Shown piece after piece: positions 23,580 to 32,119 of a stretch of 52,152 nt of DNA; the stretch's first letter is position 1; every line of letters starts with the position of its first letter. The translations under genes and the position numbers were made by a program. The notes beneath the pieces were generated by a model, which worked only from the letters and a program-made list of their open reading frames with translations, was not told the DNA's origin and did not search any database. This stretch comes from Flavobacteriaceae bacterium (lineage in GTDB: Bacteria; Bacteroidota; Bacteroidia; Flavobacteriales; Flavobacteriaceae), in the NCBI GenBank assembly GCA_028277085.1, contig JANQHL010000143.1, positions 1-52,152 of the forward strand. The letters run 5' to 3'.

Positions 23580-24767
23580 TTAAAGTATCTCCAGGATTTC
23601 CATCAAACCCCGACCGTTGTGATAGGGGCACTTCCAGGGGCCAACTTTATCCTCTATTTCATAAGGCACGCCTTCCGAATCAACTCTAAAAAACCATTCC
23701 CCATGCTTATGGTCAATGATGTGTTTTTGGGTAAATGACCAGATCTTCGCTACGTAGTCAAGATAGCGTTTCTCCTGTGTAATTCTCCAAATATAGCAGA
23801 GGCCTACCATGGCCTCGATTTGCGGCCACCAGTGGCGGTCAGCATCCACCTCGCCGGTAGTACGGTCCTGGGCGTTGATTACCCCAAATTCGAGATCCAG
23901 GGCTTTTTTTAAAAAAGTGTCGGCCACTTTTACTCCTAAGTTTTCAAAAATGGCGATATAGGGTTGATTGCCAATGGTTCTGGCGGCGAGTATCAGCAAC
24001 CAGGCGGCTTCAATATCATGTCCAAAGGAAATTTCGGTGGACTGCCCCACCCAGTCTTCGGTAAAAAACAGGCGTAAATGCCCTTCCTCATCAAACAGTT
24101 TGTCCGCAAATAACCGGAGCAATCGCTCCAGGGCGTTTTTGACCTTTGGATCCCGGGTCACCTCAAAAAGGGTGGTATAGGCTTCCAGGATATGTAAATG
24201 GGTATTGGTGGTTTTGGGGGCATTCAGGTCTTTTTCACTCAGACGCACATCGGCAATGGTTTCCCATTGTTCGCCAAAGGCTTCGAGGTAACCGTCAAAT
24301 ACTGGGTCATAGGCCTTTTCCTCTATCAGTTGGTATAGTGCCATCGCCCACTGTACTGCTTCTTCTTTTTCCGAGTACTTGTAGTATTCGGAGAGTGCAT
24401 AAATACAAAAGGCCTGTGCATAGATCTGCTTTCGGGTGTTTGTCGGTTTACCCAAATGGTCTACTTCCCAGTACACCCCACCGTTTTCAATGTCTTGAAA
24501 GTAGTCTCGTAAATAGAAAAAAGCCCTTTCGCATTCGGTTTTATAGCGATTATCTCCATAGAAATTGTTCGCCCGGGAAAAGGTCCAGAGGATTCGGGTG
24601 TTCAAAATGATACCTTTGGAATGTCTGGCTTCGATTTCGTTGTTATGATCAATACGCCCATAGAATCCGCCATTACTGTGGTCTACGGTATGCTTTTGCC
24701 AATAACTAAGAATGCTAGCGAGTTCCTTATCCAGGCTTTCTTTAAAAGCAATGTTGGGGTTACGCAT
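23580..24767 (-). CDS. Cellobiose 2-epimerase (AGE family)
   Basis: A 395-residue AGE-superfamily enzyme that interconverts glucose and mannose at the reducing end of beta-1,4-disaccharides. Motifs fit cellobiose 2-epimerases: SYWQKHTVDHSNGGFYGRID, ARHSKGIILNTRILWTFS, SFGHDIEAAWLL with the catalytic-type His, HWWPQIEAMVG, DHKHGEWFFRV and CPYHNGRGLMEIL with the second catalytic His. The ATG 24767 (MRNPNIAFKE) is preferred; it lies 4 bp after the upstream stop. With the GH130 enzyme it would turn mannobiose into mannosylglucose and then sugar phosphate. It is the last gene of the LacI-headed operon. Cytoplasmic. Confidence 0.93.
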   Translation of the reverse strand: MRNPNIAFKESLDKELASILSYWQKHTVDHSNGGFYGRIDHNNEIEARHSKGIILNTRILWTFSRANNFYGDNRYKTECERAFFYLRDYFQDIENGGVYWEVDHLGKPTNTRKQIYAQAFCIYALSEYYKYSEKEEAVQWAMALYQLIEEKAYDPVFDGYLEAFGEQWETIADVRLSEKDLNAPKTTNTHLHILEAYTTLFEVTRDPKVKNALERLLRLFADKLFDEEGHLRLFFTEDWVGQSTEISFGHDIEAAWLLILAARTIGNQPYIAIFENLGVKVADTFLKKALDLEFGVINAQDRTTGEVDADRHWWPQIEAMVGLCYIWRITQEKRYLDYVAKIWSFTQKHIIDHKHGEWFFRVDSEGVPYEIEDKVGPWKCPYHNGRGLMEILEIL

Positions 24768-24771
24768 GGTT

Positions 24772-25950
24772 TTAGTAGTATCCTTGGTTCGCTTCAATTA
24801 AAGACAAAATCGTGTTCACAGAACCGCCTGAGGTCAATTCGTCTTTAGGAGTGTACTTGCAATAATCCACCAGCGTATCGATATGGGTCGTAGCCACATG
24901 CATGCGGGTATCGGAAGAGGCGTAATAGATAAATACGGCGCCGTCCGCATCGGCGATCCAACCGTTACAGAATAGCACATTGCCCACATCACCAATAATC
25001 TCCGTATCGTCCGGCGCCATAAAATACCCTCCGGGCTGGTAGGTCACTTTTTCAATATCGTCCAAACCGGTCATAAACAGATACAATACGTAGCGCAATC
25101 CGTCAGCGGTATTGCGAACCCCATGCGCCAGATGCAGCCAACCGTCTTTGGTTTTTAAGGGAGAAGGCCCCTGGCCATTCTTTAACTCATAGATGGTATG
25201 ATACACTTTGGGATTGATGATTACCTCATCCTGAACTTCGGGATGTGTCATGTCCCGGATATAGCCCAGGCCAATACCTCCTCCGGCGCCGGTATCGATA
25301 AATCCGTCCTGCGGTCGGGTGTAAATGGCATAGCGACCATTGACAAATTCTTCGTGTAAGGTCACATTACGTTGCTGGTTGGAACCTGAGATCAAGTCCG
25401 GAAGTCGCTCCCAGCTAATCATGTCCTTGGAACGGATAATACCGGCATTGGCAACGGCCGCCGAGGTATCGGAAGCAAGTGCTGAAGGGTCCTTGCGTTC
25501 CGTACAAAAAATACCGTAGACATACCCGTCTTCATGCTTTGTTAAGCGCATGTCATACACATTTACATCAGGTTCCTCCGTCTGGGGGAGTACTAAAGGG
25601 GCATCCCAGAATTTGAAGTTGTCAATCCCGTTATCGCTTTCGGCAAAGGCGAAAAAGGATTTGCGGTCTTTGCCCTCAACCCGAACTACAAGTACGTATT
25701 TTCCTTGCCACTTAATGGCTCCTGCATTGAAGGCTGCATTCACCCCGATCCGTTCCAAGAGTTGAGGATTGGTTTTGGGGTTGAGGTCATAGCGCCAATG
25801 CAAGGGGGCATGTGCTGCGGTGAGGATGGGATATTGGTATTTCGTAAAGATGTTGGACGGATGGGGGATAGGACTGTTTTTTTGTTCGATCAGGGCATTG
25901 TGACGTTCGAATAAGGCATCCAGTAATTTGGTATGATTTGATTGTTCCAT
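24772..25950 (-). CDS. GH130 4-O-beta-D-mannosyl-D-glucose phosphorylase
   Basis: A 392-residue GH130 subfamily 1-like enzyme: phosphate-dependent cleavage of mannosyl-glucose to mannose 1-phosphate and glucose. Characteristic text is NPVAAFNAGA-like NAAFNAGAIKW, VLVVRVEGKDRKSFFAFAES and VYDMRLTKHEDGYVYGIFCTER, whose Asp133 corresponds to the catalytic Asp131 of the Bacteroides fragilis enzyme. Late motifs GNVLFCNGWIADADG and YYASSDTRMHVATT bind phosphate in the family. The order GH26-symporter-GH130-epimerase parallels the known B. fragilis beta-mannan route. It lies 2 bp after the symporter gene. Cytoplasmic, no signal. Confidence 0.93.
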   Translation of the reverse strand: MEQSNHTKLLDALFERHNALIEQKNSPIPHPSNIFTKYQYPILTAAHAPLHWRYDLNPKTNPQLLERIGVNAAFNAGAIKWQGKYVLVVRVEGKDRKSFFAFAESDNGIDNFKFWDAPLVLPQTEEPDVNVYDMRLTKHEDGYVYGIFCTERKDPSALASDTSAAVANAGIIRSKDMISWERLPDLISGSNQQRNVTLHEEFVNGRYAIYTRPQDGFIDTGAGGGIGLGYIRDMTHPEVQDEVIINPKVYHTIYELKNGQGPSPLKTKDGWLHLAHGVRNTADGLRYVLYLFMTGLDDIEKVTYQPGGYFMAPDDTEIIGDVGNVLFCNGWIADADGAVFIYYASSDTRMHVATTHIDTLVDYCKYTPKDELTSGGSVNTILSLIEANQGYY

Positions 25951-25952
25951 AG

Positions 25953-27341
25953 TTATGTTGTTGCGTTTTCTTCTCGTCTTTCGGTGAGTTCTTTATTAAT
26001 TCTTTGCATAAAGCGGTCATCCAGTTTATAAAAGACCAGGATGGCAGCGGATAAAAATGCTCCCAGGGCGGGGAGGATGCTCATCATCATCCGGATGCCT
26101 GTTTTAGCCGCATCGGTCTGTTCCATATTGGCTTCAAAGCCATAAAAAGCCAAAATCCAACCGGTCAGTGCGCCTCCCAGGGTCCAACCCATTTTCTGGG
26201 ACATTGAGGAGGAGGAAAAGACCAAACCTGTGGCCCTTCGTCCCGTTTTCCATTCCGAATAATCGGCAATATCCGCATACATAGACCAGAGCAATGGAAA
26301 GATAATGCCTGCGCAAATGCTAATTAGAAATTGGAACACAAAGATCAAGATCACATGTTCCGGTTGAAAAAAGTAAAAGAGGATACTTAATACCGTGGCG
26401 GTTGTCATGGCTGTAATAAAGGTGCGTTTTTTGCCTACCTTGTCGGAAACGGGCTTAGCCATGATCACTCCTAAAATATTGGCACCTTGTCCTAAGACCA
26501 GGTAGAGGGTACTAAAGGTGAGGGGGACGTTGAGCAACGGTAATTGAAAGGCCTCCTGTGTCAGGAAATAATATTTAAAATAATAGATCGTAGCGCCATC
26601 CCGGATGGAGTTAAAAATAAGGGTGCAAATACCAGCGCCCAGAAGGATAAACCAGGGCTTGTTTTTAGCAAGGTCTTTCAGATCGTTTTTGAGTGATGTC
26701 TTCTGTTCTTTGGGGGGTTGGATCCGTTCCCGGGTCAGGCGAAAGGTGCCATAAAATAGTACTACAGCCAATACACTGTAAATGGCCATAGTGGATTGCC
26801 ATCCTTTTTGCGGGCTGGACTCCTTTCCAAAAAATTCCACCAGGGGTTCTGCCGTAGCCAACACGAGGATACTTCCTGCAAATGCAAAAATGAACCTGTA
26901 GGAGGCCAATGAGGTCCTGTCCTTTAAGTCAGAGGTCATTACACCCAGTAGGGAGGCGTAGGGAACATTCACCGCCGTATACACCAGCATCATCGAACAA
27001 TAAATGACATAGGCGTAGATGATTTTCCCGGAAACCTCAAGGTCGGGAGTGGTAAACAACAGCACTCCGAAAATGCCAAAAGGAATCGCCATCCACAACA
27101 AATAAGGCCTGAACTTCCCCCATCTGGTGGTGGTCCTGTCTGCCAGAATTCCCATTAGGGGATCATTAAGGCCGTCGAAAATCCGGGTAATAAGAAACAT
27201 CGTTCCTACCACTGCCGCGGAAATGCCAAAGACATCAGTATAGAAAAAGAGCAGGTACACACTGAACATCTTCCAGTACATGGAGGAGGCAAAATCTCCA
27301 AAGCCATAGCCCATTTTTTCCTTTAAGCGAAGTTTTTCCAT
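25953..27341 (-). CDS. GPH/MFS-family sugar:cation symporter
   Basis: A 462-residue inner-membrane transporter of the glycoside-pentoside-hexuronide family (MelB-like), with about 12 hydrophobic segments. The signature begins KMGYGFGDFASSMYWKMF and includes DGLNDPLMGILADRTTTRWGKFRPYLLW, the conserved Asp/Arg loop between helices 2 and 3. In the cognate mannan pathway such a symporter imports mannobiose. Its gene lies 2 bp before the GH130 gene and 25 bp after the GH26 gene, so it should take up the mannanase product. The C-terminal RRATGLVFSSSSMSQKMGWTLG is typical too. Confidence 0.92.
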   Translation of the reverse strand: MEKLRLKEKMGYGFGDFASSMYWKMFSVYLLFFYTDVFGISAAVVGTMFLITRIFDGLNDPLMGILADRTTTRWGKFRPYLLWMAIPFGIFGVLLFTTPDLEVSGKIIYAYVIYCSMMLVYTAVNVPYASLLGVMTSDLKDRTSLASYRFIFAFAGSILVLATAEPLVEFFGKESSPQKGWQSTMAIYSVLAVVLFYGTFRLTRERIQPPKEQKTSLKNDLKDLAKNKPWFILLGAGICTLIFNSIRDGATIYYFKYYFLTQEAFQLPLLNVPLTFSTLYLVLGQGANILGVIMAKPVSDKVGKKRTFITAMTTATVLSILFYFFQPEHVILIFVFQFLISICAGIIFPLLWSMYADIADYSEWKTGRRATGLVFSSSSMSQKMGWTLGGALTGWILAFYGFEANMEQTDAAKTGIRMMMSILPALGAFLSAAILVFYKLDDRFMQRINKELTERREENATT

Positions 27342-27366
27342 GGTTGGTGGTTTAGTAGTTCAGCGG

Positions 27367-28548
27367 TTAACGGATGTTCTTTAGTTCTTCCAAAAAGAGC
27401 ACATGATTAAGTGCCTTGAATTTTTTGAAGTCTTCACTGCTTTCTTGTCCTTCAAAAGGGGCATAATAATGGTTAGGCCAGGCATTGCGCCAAAAGAGCG
27501 CCCAGGCGATACCTTTATCCGCAACATTTTTGTCGAGTACATTGGTCCACCAGTCTTCCACCGGAATCATATTCAATCCTCCTTCTGTCATGGCATAGGG
27601 TTTGCTTTTTTGTTTCCCGATTTTTGCCAGTAGGGTGAGGTTATCCTCTAAAAGTGTTATGTATTCTTCGGTAGAATTCTTGTGATAGAGATCCATTCCC
27701 AGGAGGTCCACATAGTCGTCCCCGGGATAAAACCTAAGGTATTCCGCTTCGCTTTGTACCACATCGGTGGAATAGCAATACAACAGGTTGTGCACCTCAT
27801 AGGTATTGGTCAATAGGTCGTACGTCTGTTTCCATAGCAGTCGGAATTCCTCCGGAGTACAATTGCCATGCCCCCACCAAAACCAGGAGCCGTTCATTTC
27901 GTGAAAAGGACGAAAAACGATGGGGATAGGCTTCCCTTTTTTGGTTTTGAGTCCGTGCATAAAATCGGCTACTTTGGCCACCCAGGCTTGGTATTTGGGA
28001 TGCAAAACTCCCCCATCAAGAATGGCATTTACAACTGGTGAAGGATCCCATGCGGATTTTTTGGTTGCCGGATTGTCAGGATGCCAACTTATGGTGATGA
28101 TCCCCCCTGTGTCATGTGCTTTTTGGATCAGCCGGGTCATGAGATCAAAATTGACCGAATCCAGGTTCTGTTCGTGACCCAGTTCAATATGACCAATTTC
28201 AAAACCGAACACCCCGGGAAAGTCACCTGAAACTTCAGCAACATCGCTTTTGTAAATTGAGCCGTTATTTTTCCAGCCCAAACCATAAGCCGTAGCATCC
28301 TGATGTCCAAAGGCATAGCCGCTTTTCGGGATTTCCTTGATACGGAGCATCAAATGCTTAACACTTGCATCAGCATTTGGATCAGTGACGCGTATCGTAG
28401 CACTTTCTTTCAATAGGGTACTTTTACAGCTCATACTGAGACTTGTTAGGAGTATTAGGGCGATCAAGGGTATGATCCGTGAACCGAAAACATTCCTTTG
28501 ATACCTGACTGTATTTTGATTTTCAATTTTTATAGTGTTCGCTCGCAT
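27367..28548 (-). CDS. GH26 beta-mannanase, lipoprotein
   Basis: A 393-residue GH26 enzyme that cleaves beta-1,4-mannan. The acid/base is Glu217 in FRPFHEMNGSWFWWG and the nucleophile Glu322 in AMTEGGLN. GHQDATAYGLGW and SWHPDNP are further family motifs. The lipoprotein signal is preceded by about 23 mainly polar residues and ends LSMSC (Cys41); a later start would fit a standard signal better, but no good ATG is present. Location is the outer or inner membrane surface. It is upstream of the symporter and downstream of a nucleoside-hydrolase-fold gene in the same operon. Confidence 0.94.
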   Translation of the reverse strand: MRANTIKIENQNTVRYQRNVFGSRIIPLIALILLTSLSMSCKSTLLKESATIRVTDPNADASVKHLMLRIKEIPKSGYAFGHQDATAYGLGWKNNGSIYKSDVAEVSGDFPGVFGFEIGHIELGHEQNLDSVNFDLMTRLIQKAHDTGGIITISWHPDNPATKKSAWDPSPVVNAILDGGVLHPKYQAWVAKVADFMHGLKTKKGKPIPIVFRPFHEMNGSWFWWGHGNCTPEEFRLLWKQTYDLLTNTYEVHNLLYCYSTDVVQSEAEYLRFYPGDDYVDLLGMDLYHKNSTEEYITLLEDNLTLLAKIGKQKSKPYAMTEGGLNMIPVEDWWTNVLDKNVADKGIAWALFWRNAWPNHYYAPFEGQESSEDFKKFKALNHVLFLEELKNIR

Positions 28549-28576
28549 AGTTGGTAAGGTTTACTTCGGATGGCAA

Positions 28577-29887
28577 CTACTCCGGGGGATAATTTGCCGG
28601 ATCACTGAGGGTACCACTGGCATTGACGGCTTTTATTTCATACACCCCAGAAGCATCCCCCAAAACGTATTTGGTACCATAGGCCTGGTGCACAAATTCC
28701 CCATCCTTATAAATATTATAGGCCACGACCCAACTCCCTATATCAGGATCATCACAAGCTTCCCAAACCAGGGTTTTTTGCCCATCTTTTTCAAGGAGTT
28801 GAATGTTTTGAGGACGGGTCGGAGGAGTTTCATCCACCTCAGGCACATCCCCCAACATGAGCGCTTCAATTTCCTGTGCAATTAAGGTATCCTTTCTTTT
28901 CTTTTGAATATGGCCCTGCTTTCGGTCTACGGTATCCTCCCAGGAACATACGCCCTTTTCAGTTAGGGTGATGGTGCCATTCGTAAAGGCAGTATAGTTT
29001 TCCCCTTCACCACGAATAGCATAGTGCAATGCGCATTGGTCATTACTGTGCCGGCTGATATCATGGGCTCCCCGGCGATATTCAAAATACTTTTCATAAC
29101 CGACACGAATAATGTGATCTTCCGGGAGTTGTTTGAGCCCCTGCCCGGTCATTACGTTACCATTGTTGGCGTTAAAATAGTCGCCGTTTCCGTTTTCCCA
29201 ACCCGAAGCCATGAAGAGGGCGGGACAGTTTTCAATAACGTAACGGCACATCTGGTTGCGCTCCTCATTTAAACAGGACCAGTCTGTATAGGAGCAAAGG
29301 TGTTCCGAACCGCCCCAATTGGTACGGTCCCAACCTTTGTTATCCAGGAAGTTGCCCCCCATGGTAGCTACAAGGGCCACTTTTTCGGCCATCAGTTGTT
29401 TTCCGGATTTGGCACTAATTTCATCCGGGCCGGACTTTAGCAGGCCATATACATTGTGCATGGTGCCCACCACAATGATGGTAATGCTGGAGTCTTGCGC
29501 ACTCTCCAATATTTCCCGGTATAGTTTTACCGCATCACTGATATCTTCCCATTCTTTATGATATCTTGGGTAATCCCGTGAGATATGGTAATCATAACTT
29601 TCTTCGGGAGCGACTTTCTTTTCAGGATAGCCCATATAATCGCCCACGGGGATGGCTTTGCGGTTATAGAAATAGTTAACTGCACTAATACAAAGTGGAG
29701 ATTCTTTTTGATGCATGGTGTTAACAATGGCCAGGATCTCACATTCCCCGTTGGTTGCCATATTGTGCATCATGGCCATACAACCCATATCATCCGGATC
29801 GTAGGAAGGGTCCGTGTCAAGAATTACTTTTTTTTGTGCGTTTGCTGCAACAGTCAGCAGCAGTAGCAGGAGTATAGTTTTTTTCAT
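28577..29887 (-). CDS. Secreted nucleoside-hydrolase-fold protein with C-terminal FN3-like domain
   Basis: A 436-residue protein with Sec signal (MKKTILLLLLLTVAANA). Residues 20-350 form a nucleoside-hydrolase-type fold with the calcium motif VILDTDPSYDPDDMG, in which the usual DxDPGxDD has two extra residues. The conserved second half has HDISRHSNDQCAL where family members place the catalytic His. The last 85 residues (TPPTRPQNIQLLEKD, with NIYKDGEFV) look like a fibronectin-III-like module, often used for carbohydrate or surface binding. The substrate may be ribonucleosides or a related N-glycosidic compound. Its gene precedes the GH26 gene by 28 bp and follows the other hydrolase by 3 bp. 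Confidence 0.85.
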   Translation of the reverse strand: MKKTILLLLLLTVAANAQKKVILDTDPSYDPDDMGCMAMMHNMATNGECEILAIVNTMHQKESPLCISAVNYFYNRKAIPVGDYMGYPEKKVAPEESYDYHISRDYPRYHKEWEDISDAVKLYREILESAQDSSITIIVVGTMHNVYGLLKSGPDEISAKSGKQLMAEKVALVATMGGNFLDNKGWDRTNWGGSEHLCSYTDWSCLNEERNQMCRYVIENCPALFMASGWENGNGDYFNANNGNVMTGQGLKQLPEDHIIRVGYEKYFEYRRGAHDISRHSNDQCALHYAIRGEGENYTAFTNGTITLTEKGVCSWEDTVDRKQGHIQKKRKDTLIAQEIEALMLGDVPEVDETPPTRPQNIQLLEKDGQKTLVWEACDDPDIGSWVVAYNIYKDGEFVHQAYGTKYVLGDASGVYEIKAVNASGTLSDPANYPPE

Positions 29888-29890
29888 GAT

Positions 29891-30898
29891 CTAAAATTTG
29901 CCTAACATAAATTTTTCAATTTCCTCTTCCATTTGTGCTTTGGACCAGTCCAAAACCAAATAGGTGTGTTCTGATGTATCCGAGACCTCCCAGGTATTTC
30001 TTCCCTCAGGATCGGGCAGACAAATGCCGTTCCTGCCGCGGTGCCAATAGGTGCCGATCCCTCCCCGAACTGCATACAGTACGGCGGTTTGATCGTAGGT
30101 TGAATTGTCATAGATCTTTCCCTCAAACTGATGGTTGAGCCAGGGGGCGTACTTACTAAAATGGTGAAAGCCCAGATAGAGGGGGGTGTCTTTTGGCAGA
30201 TCATTAAACACTTCCCCCGTTTTGATATCCAAACCAATTTCATAGCCTAAAAAGGTGATGGGCATCTCATTCAATTTCCCTAAAACATATTGTGTAACTC
30301 CGGGCATGTTGCCATCAAAGTTCCATTCCCTGCGTTCTCCACTTGGGAATTGTCCGCCCATGATCACAAATTCTTTCACCTTAGCCTCAATAAGCTCCAA
30401 ACCGTTCAGGGACGAATGCGTATCTGCCCTGGAATCAATTAGTCTTTTGATATTGAGCAGCGGACCGACCGTGACTAAGGTGATGCTTTGATCCTCAGCA
30501 ACGGTAAGGAGTTTGCGATACAGGACTGTGGTTTCCAATGCTTTTTCATAGGAAGTGTCATGTGGAAGATTATCTGCCAGTACTTTGGTATGGTTCCACT
30601 CGGTAACCTGCACCTCTTCCGCCCTACGACCTATAGGGATGTCCGGATTTCCATAAAACGTATTTACCGCATCTATGGCGCTAACAGCATATTTTTCGGT
30701 GCTCCAACACATGACCGCCAAGAGTTCAATTTCATCTTTGTTTTGAAAATGATTGAGCATAGCCAAGGCGCCCAAATCGTCAGCATCACCCCCAAAATCG
30801 GTATCGAAGATGATCTTAATCTGTCCAATAACAGGAAGGGTTAGTAGTATAAATAGCCCCGTACAAAACCATACAACGCAGTTGTGTTTTGATAGCAT
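29891..30898 (-). CDS. Nucleoside hydrolase family protein, secreted
   Basis: A 335-residue inosine/uridine-preferring nucleoside hydrolase homologue. The calcium-binding motif IIFDTDFGGDADDLGALAML (Asp32, Asp34, Asp38, Asp40-41) is of the DxDxGxDxDD variety seen in bacterial relatives. TLVTVGPLLNIKRLIDS, FVIMGGQFPSG and YDQTAVLYAVRG complete the family pattern. An N-terminal hydrophobic stretch (residues about 8-25) suggests export. The enzyme would release ribose and a base from nucleosides outside the cytoplasm, which fits the ribokinase and GRP transporter encoded on the other side of the LacI gene. It lies 2 bp after the FG-GAP lipoprotein gene. Confidence 0.85.
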   Translation of the reverse strand: MLSKHNCVVWFCTGLFILLTLPVIGQIKIIFDTDFGGDADDLGALAMLNHFQNKDEIELLAVMCWSTEKYAVSAIDAVNTFYGNPDIPIGRRAEEVQVTEWNHTKVLADNLPHDTSYEKALETTVLYRKLLTVAEDQSITLVTVGPLLNIKRLIDSRADTHSSLNGLELIEAKVKEFVIMGGQFPSGERREWNFDGNMPGVTQYVLGKLNEMPITFLGYEIGLDIKTGEVFNDLPKDTPLYLGFHHFSKYAPWLNHQFEGKIYDNSTYDQTAVLYAVRGGIGTYWHRGRNGICLPDPEGRNTWEVSDTSEHTYLVLDWSKAQMEEEIEKFMLGKF

Positions 30899-30900
30899 GA

Positions 30901-32118
30901 CTAATAGGTTAACAGGTTCTCCAATAACTGGTAGCTTACCGCATCATGGGTCTGGTATCGAAAAATATCCAGATCCCCGTCATTGTCAAAATCCACTGCC
31001 TGACCGTTATAAATGCCATCCTCAGCCAGTACCTTCGGCTGCCATTCGGAATGATCTTCATTGGCCAGGAAAATGGTGATCGGGAAGGTGTCAAATTCCA
31101 ATCCTTCGGCTCGGGATTTGTTAACACCCGCAAGGACATCATAGTCGCCGTCCTGGTCAAAATCGAAAACCTGCAGCGTGTGGCAAGCCGGAATACTGTC
31201 CGCGATGATGTGTTCTATCCAGGTATCCCCCATCTTTTTGTAAAAGGATAATGGGTACCCAGCCCGTTCGGAATGGCTGATGAATACCTCGCTTTTGGTA
31301 TCCCTATCCAAATCGCGCAAAAAGATCTTGGTACCATTACGCGACCAATCCCCGGTTTGAGTATTCCATTTCGAATCGATGGTATCGGTTTCCCAGGGGG
31401 ATTGCAAATCTTCTCCGGGGCTGTGGAATACATGCCCCTGGGCGACAATATCGGGAAACCCATCACCGTTTACATCCCCAGCATCCATACCTTCATGGAG
31501 GTTGCCGTAGTTGGTGTATTCCTGAACCAATTCCCAATCGTTAGCATCCTGTGGTTGAAAAATGCGTAACGTACTGGTCTCAAAACTAAGGGTAGCGATA
31601 TCCCGTTTCCCGTCATTGTCAAAATCCGCGATGCTGAGGTCTTTAATGAAATTAGGCGCCTCACCAATGGCATGTGCTTCCCAGCCTGGGTTTTCATACC
31701 AGAATAAGATCGAGGGGGCATTGGCGGCTTCCCATTCCCCGCTGTGATGTGCAGCAACAATGTCCATATCCCCGTCATTATCGATGTCTGCCGCCTCAAT
31801 ATCGCCCATGGCAAATTCATCCGGAACGTCGATCAGGGTTTTTTGCCAAAGGCCCTCCTCTTTTTGCCCTTGATAATATCCCAATTTGCCACCGTACCCA
31901 TTATTGTCTATAAATAGTAAATCGGCGATGCCATCCCCGGTAAGGTCAACCGGGTCATGTGCCCACAAAAAGACTACAGAGTCTGCAATGGTAGTACGTT
32001 CAAACGCCAGGGTTTTTGTGGGTGCTTCGGCTTCCTCAACCGCTGCTTTTTTGGTTTCCCTACAACTGCCCAGGCAAAGCAGTACCGTGAGGAATACAAG
32101 TTGAAATGTCGTTTTCAT
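30901..32118 (-). CDS. FG-GAP/VCBS repeat lipoprotein
   Basis: A 405-residue lipoprotein (signal MKTTFQLVFLTVLLCLGSC, Cys19). The whole mature protein consists of FG-GAP/VCBS-type blades: DLTGDGIADLLFIDNN, DIDNDGDMDIVAAHHSG, DFDNDGKRDIATLSF, DVNGDGFPDIVAQGH, DFDQDGDYDVLAGVN and DFDNDGDLDIFRYQ. These calcium-binding loops (D-x-D/N-x-D-G) form an integrin-like beta-propeller of about six or seven blades. Such proteins bind sugars or partner proteins outside the cell and are common in flavobacterial polysaccharide clusters. No enzymatic motif was seen. It lies 1 bp downstream of the second FG-GAP gene. Confidence 0.88.
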   Translation of the reverse strand: MKTTFQLVFLTVLLCLGSCRETKKAAVEEAEAPTKTLAFERTTIADSVVFLWAHDPVDLTGDGIADLLFIDNNGYGGKLGYYQGQKEEGLWQKTLIDVPDEFAMGDIEAADIDNDGDMDIVAAHHSGEWEAANAPSILFWYENPGWEAHAIGEAPNFIKDLSIADFDNDGKRDIATLSFETSTLRIFQPQDANDWELVQEYTNYGNLHEGMDAGDVNGDGFPDIVAQGHVFHSPGEDLQSPWETDTIDSKWNTQTGDWSRNGTKIFLRDLDRDTKSEVFISHSERAGYPLSFYKKMGDTWIEHIIADSIPACHTLQVFDFDQDGDYDVLAGVNKSRAEGLEFDTFPITIFLANEDHSEWQPKVLAEDGIYNGQAVDFDNDGDLDIFRYQTHDAVSYQLLENLLTY

Positions 32119-32119
32119 A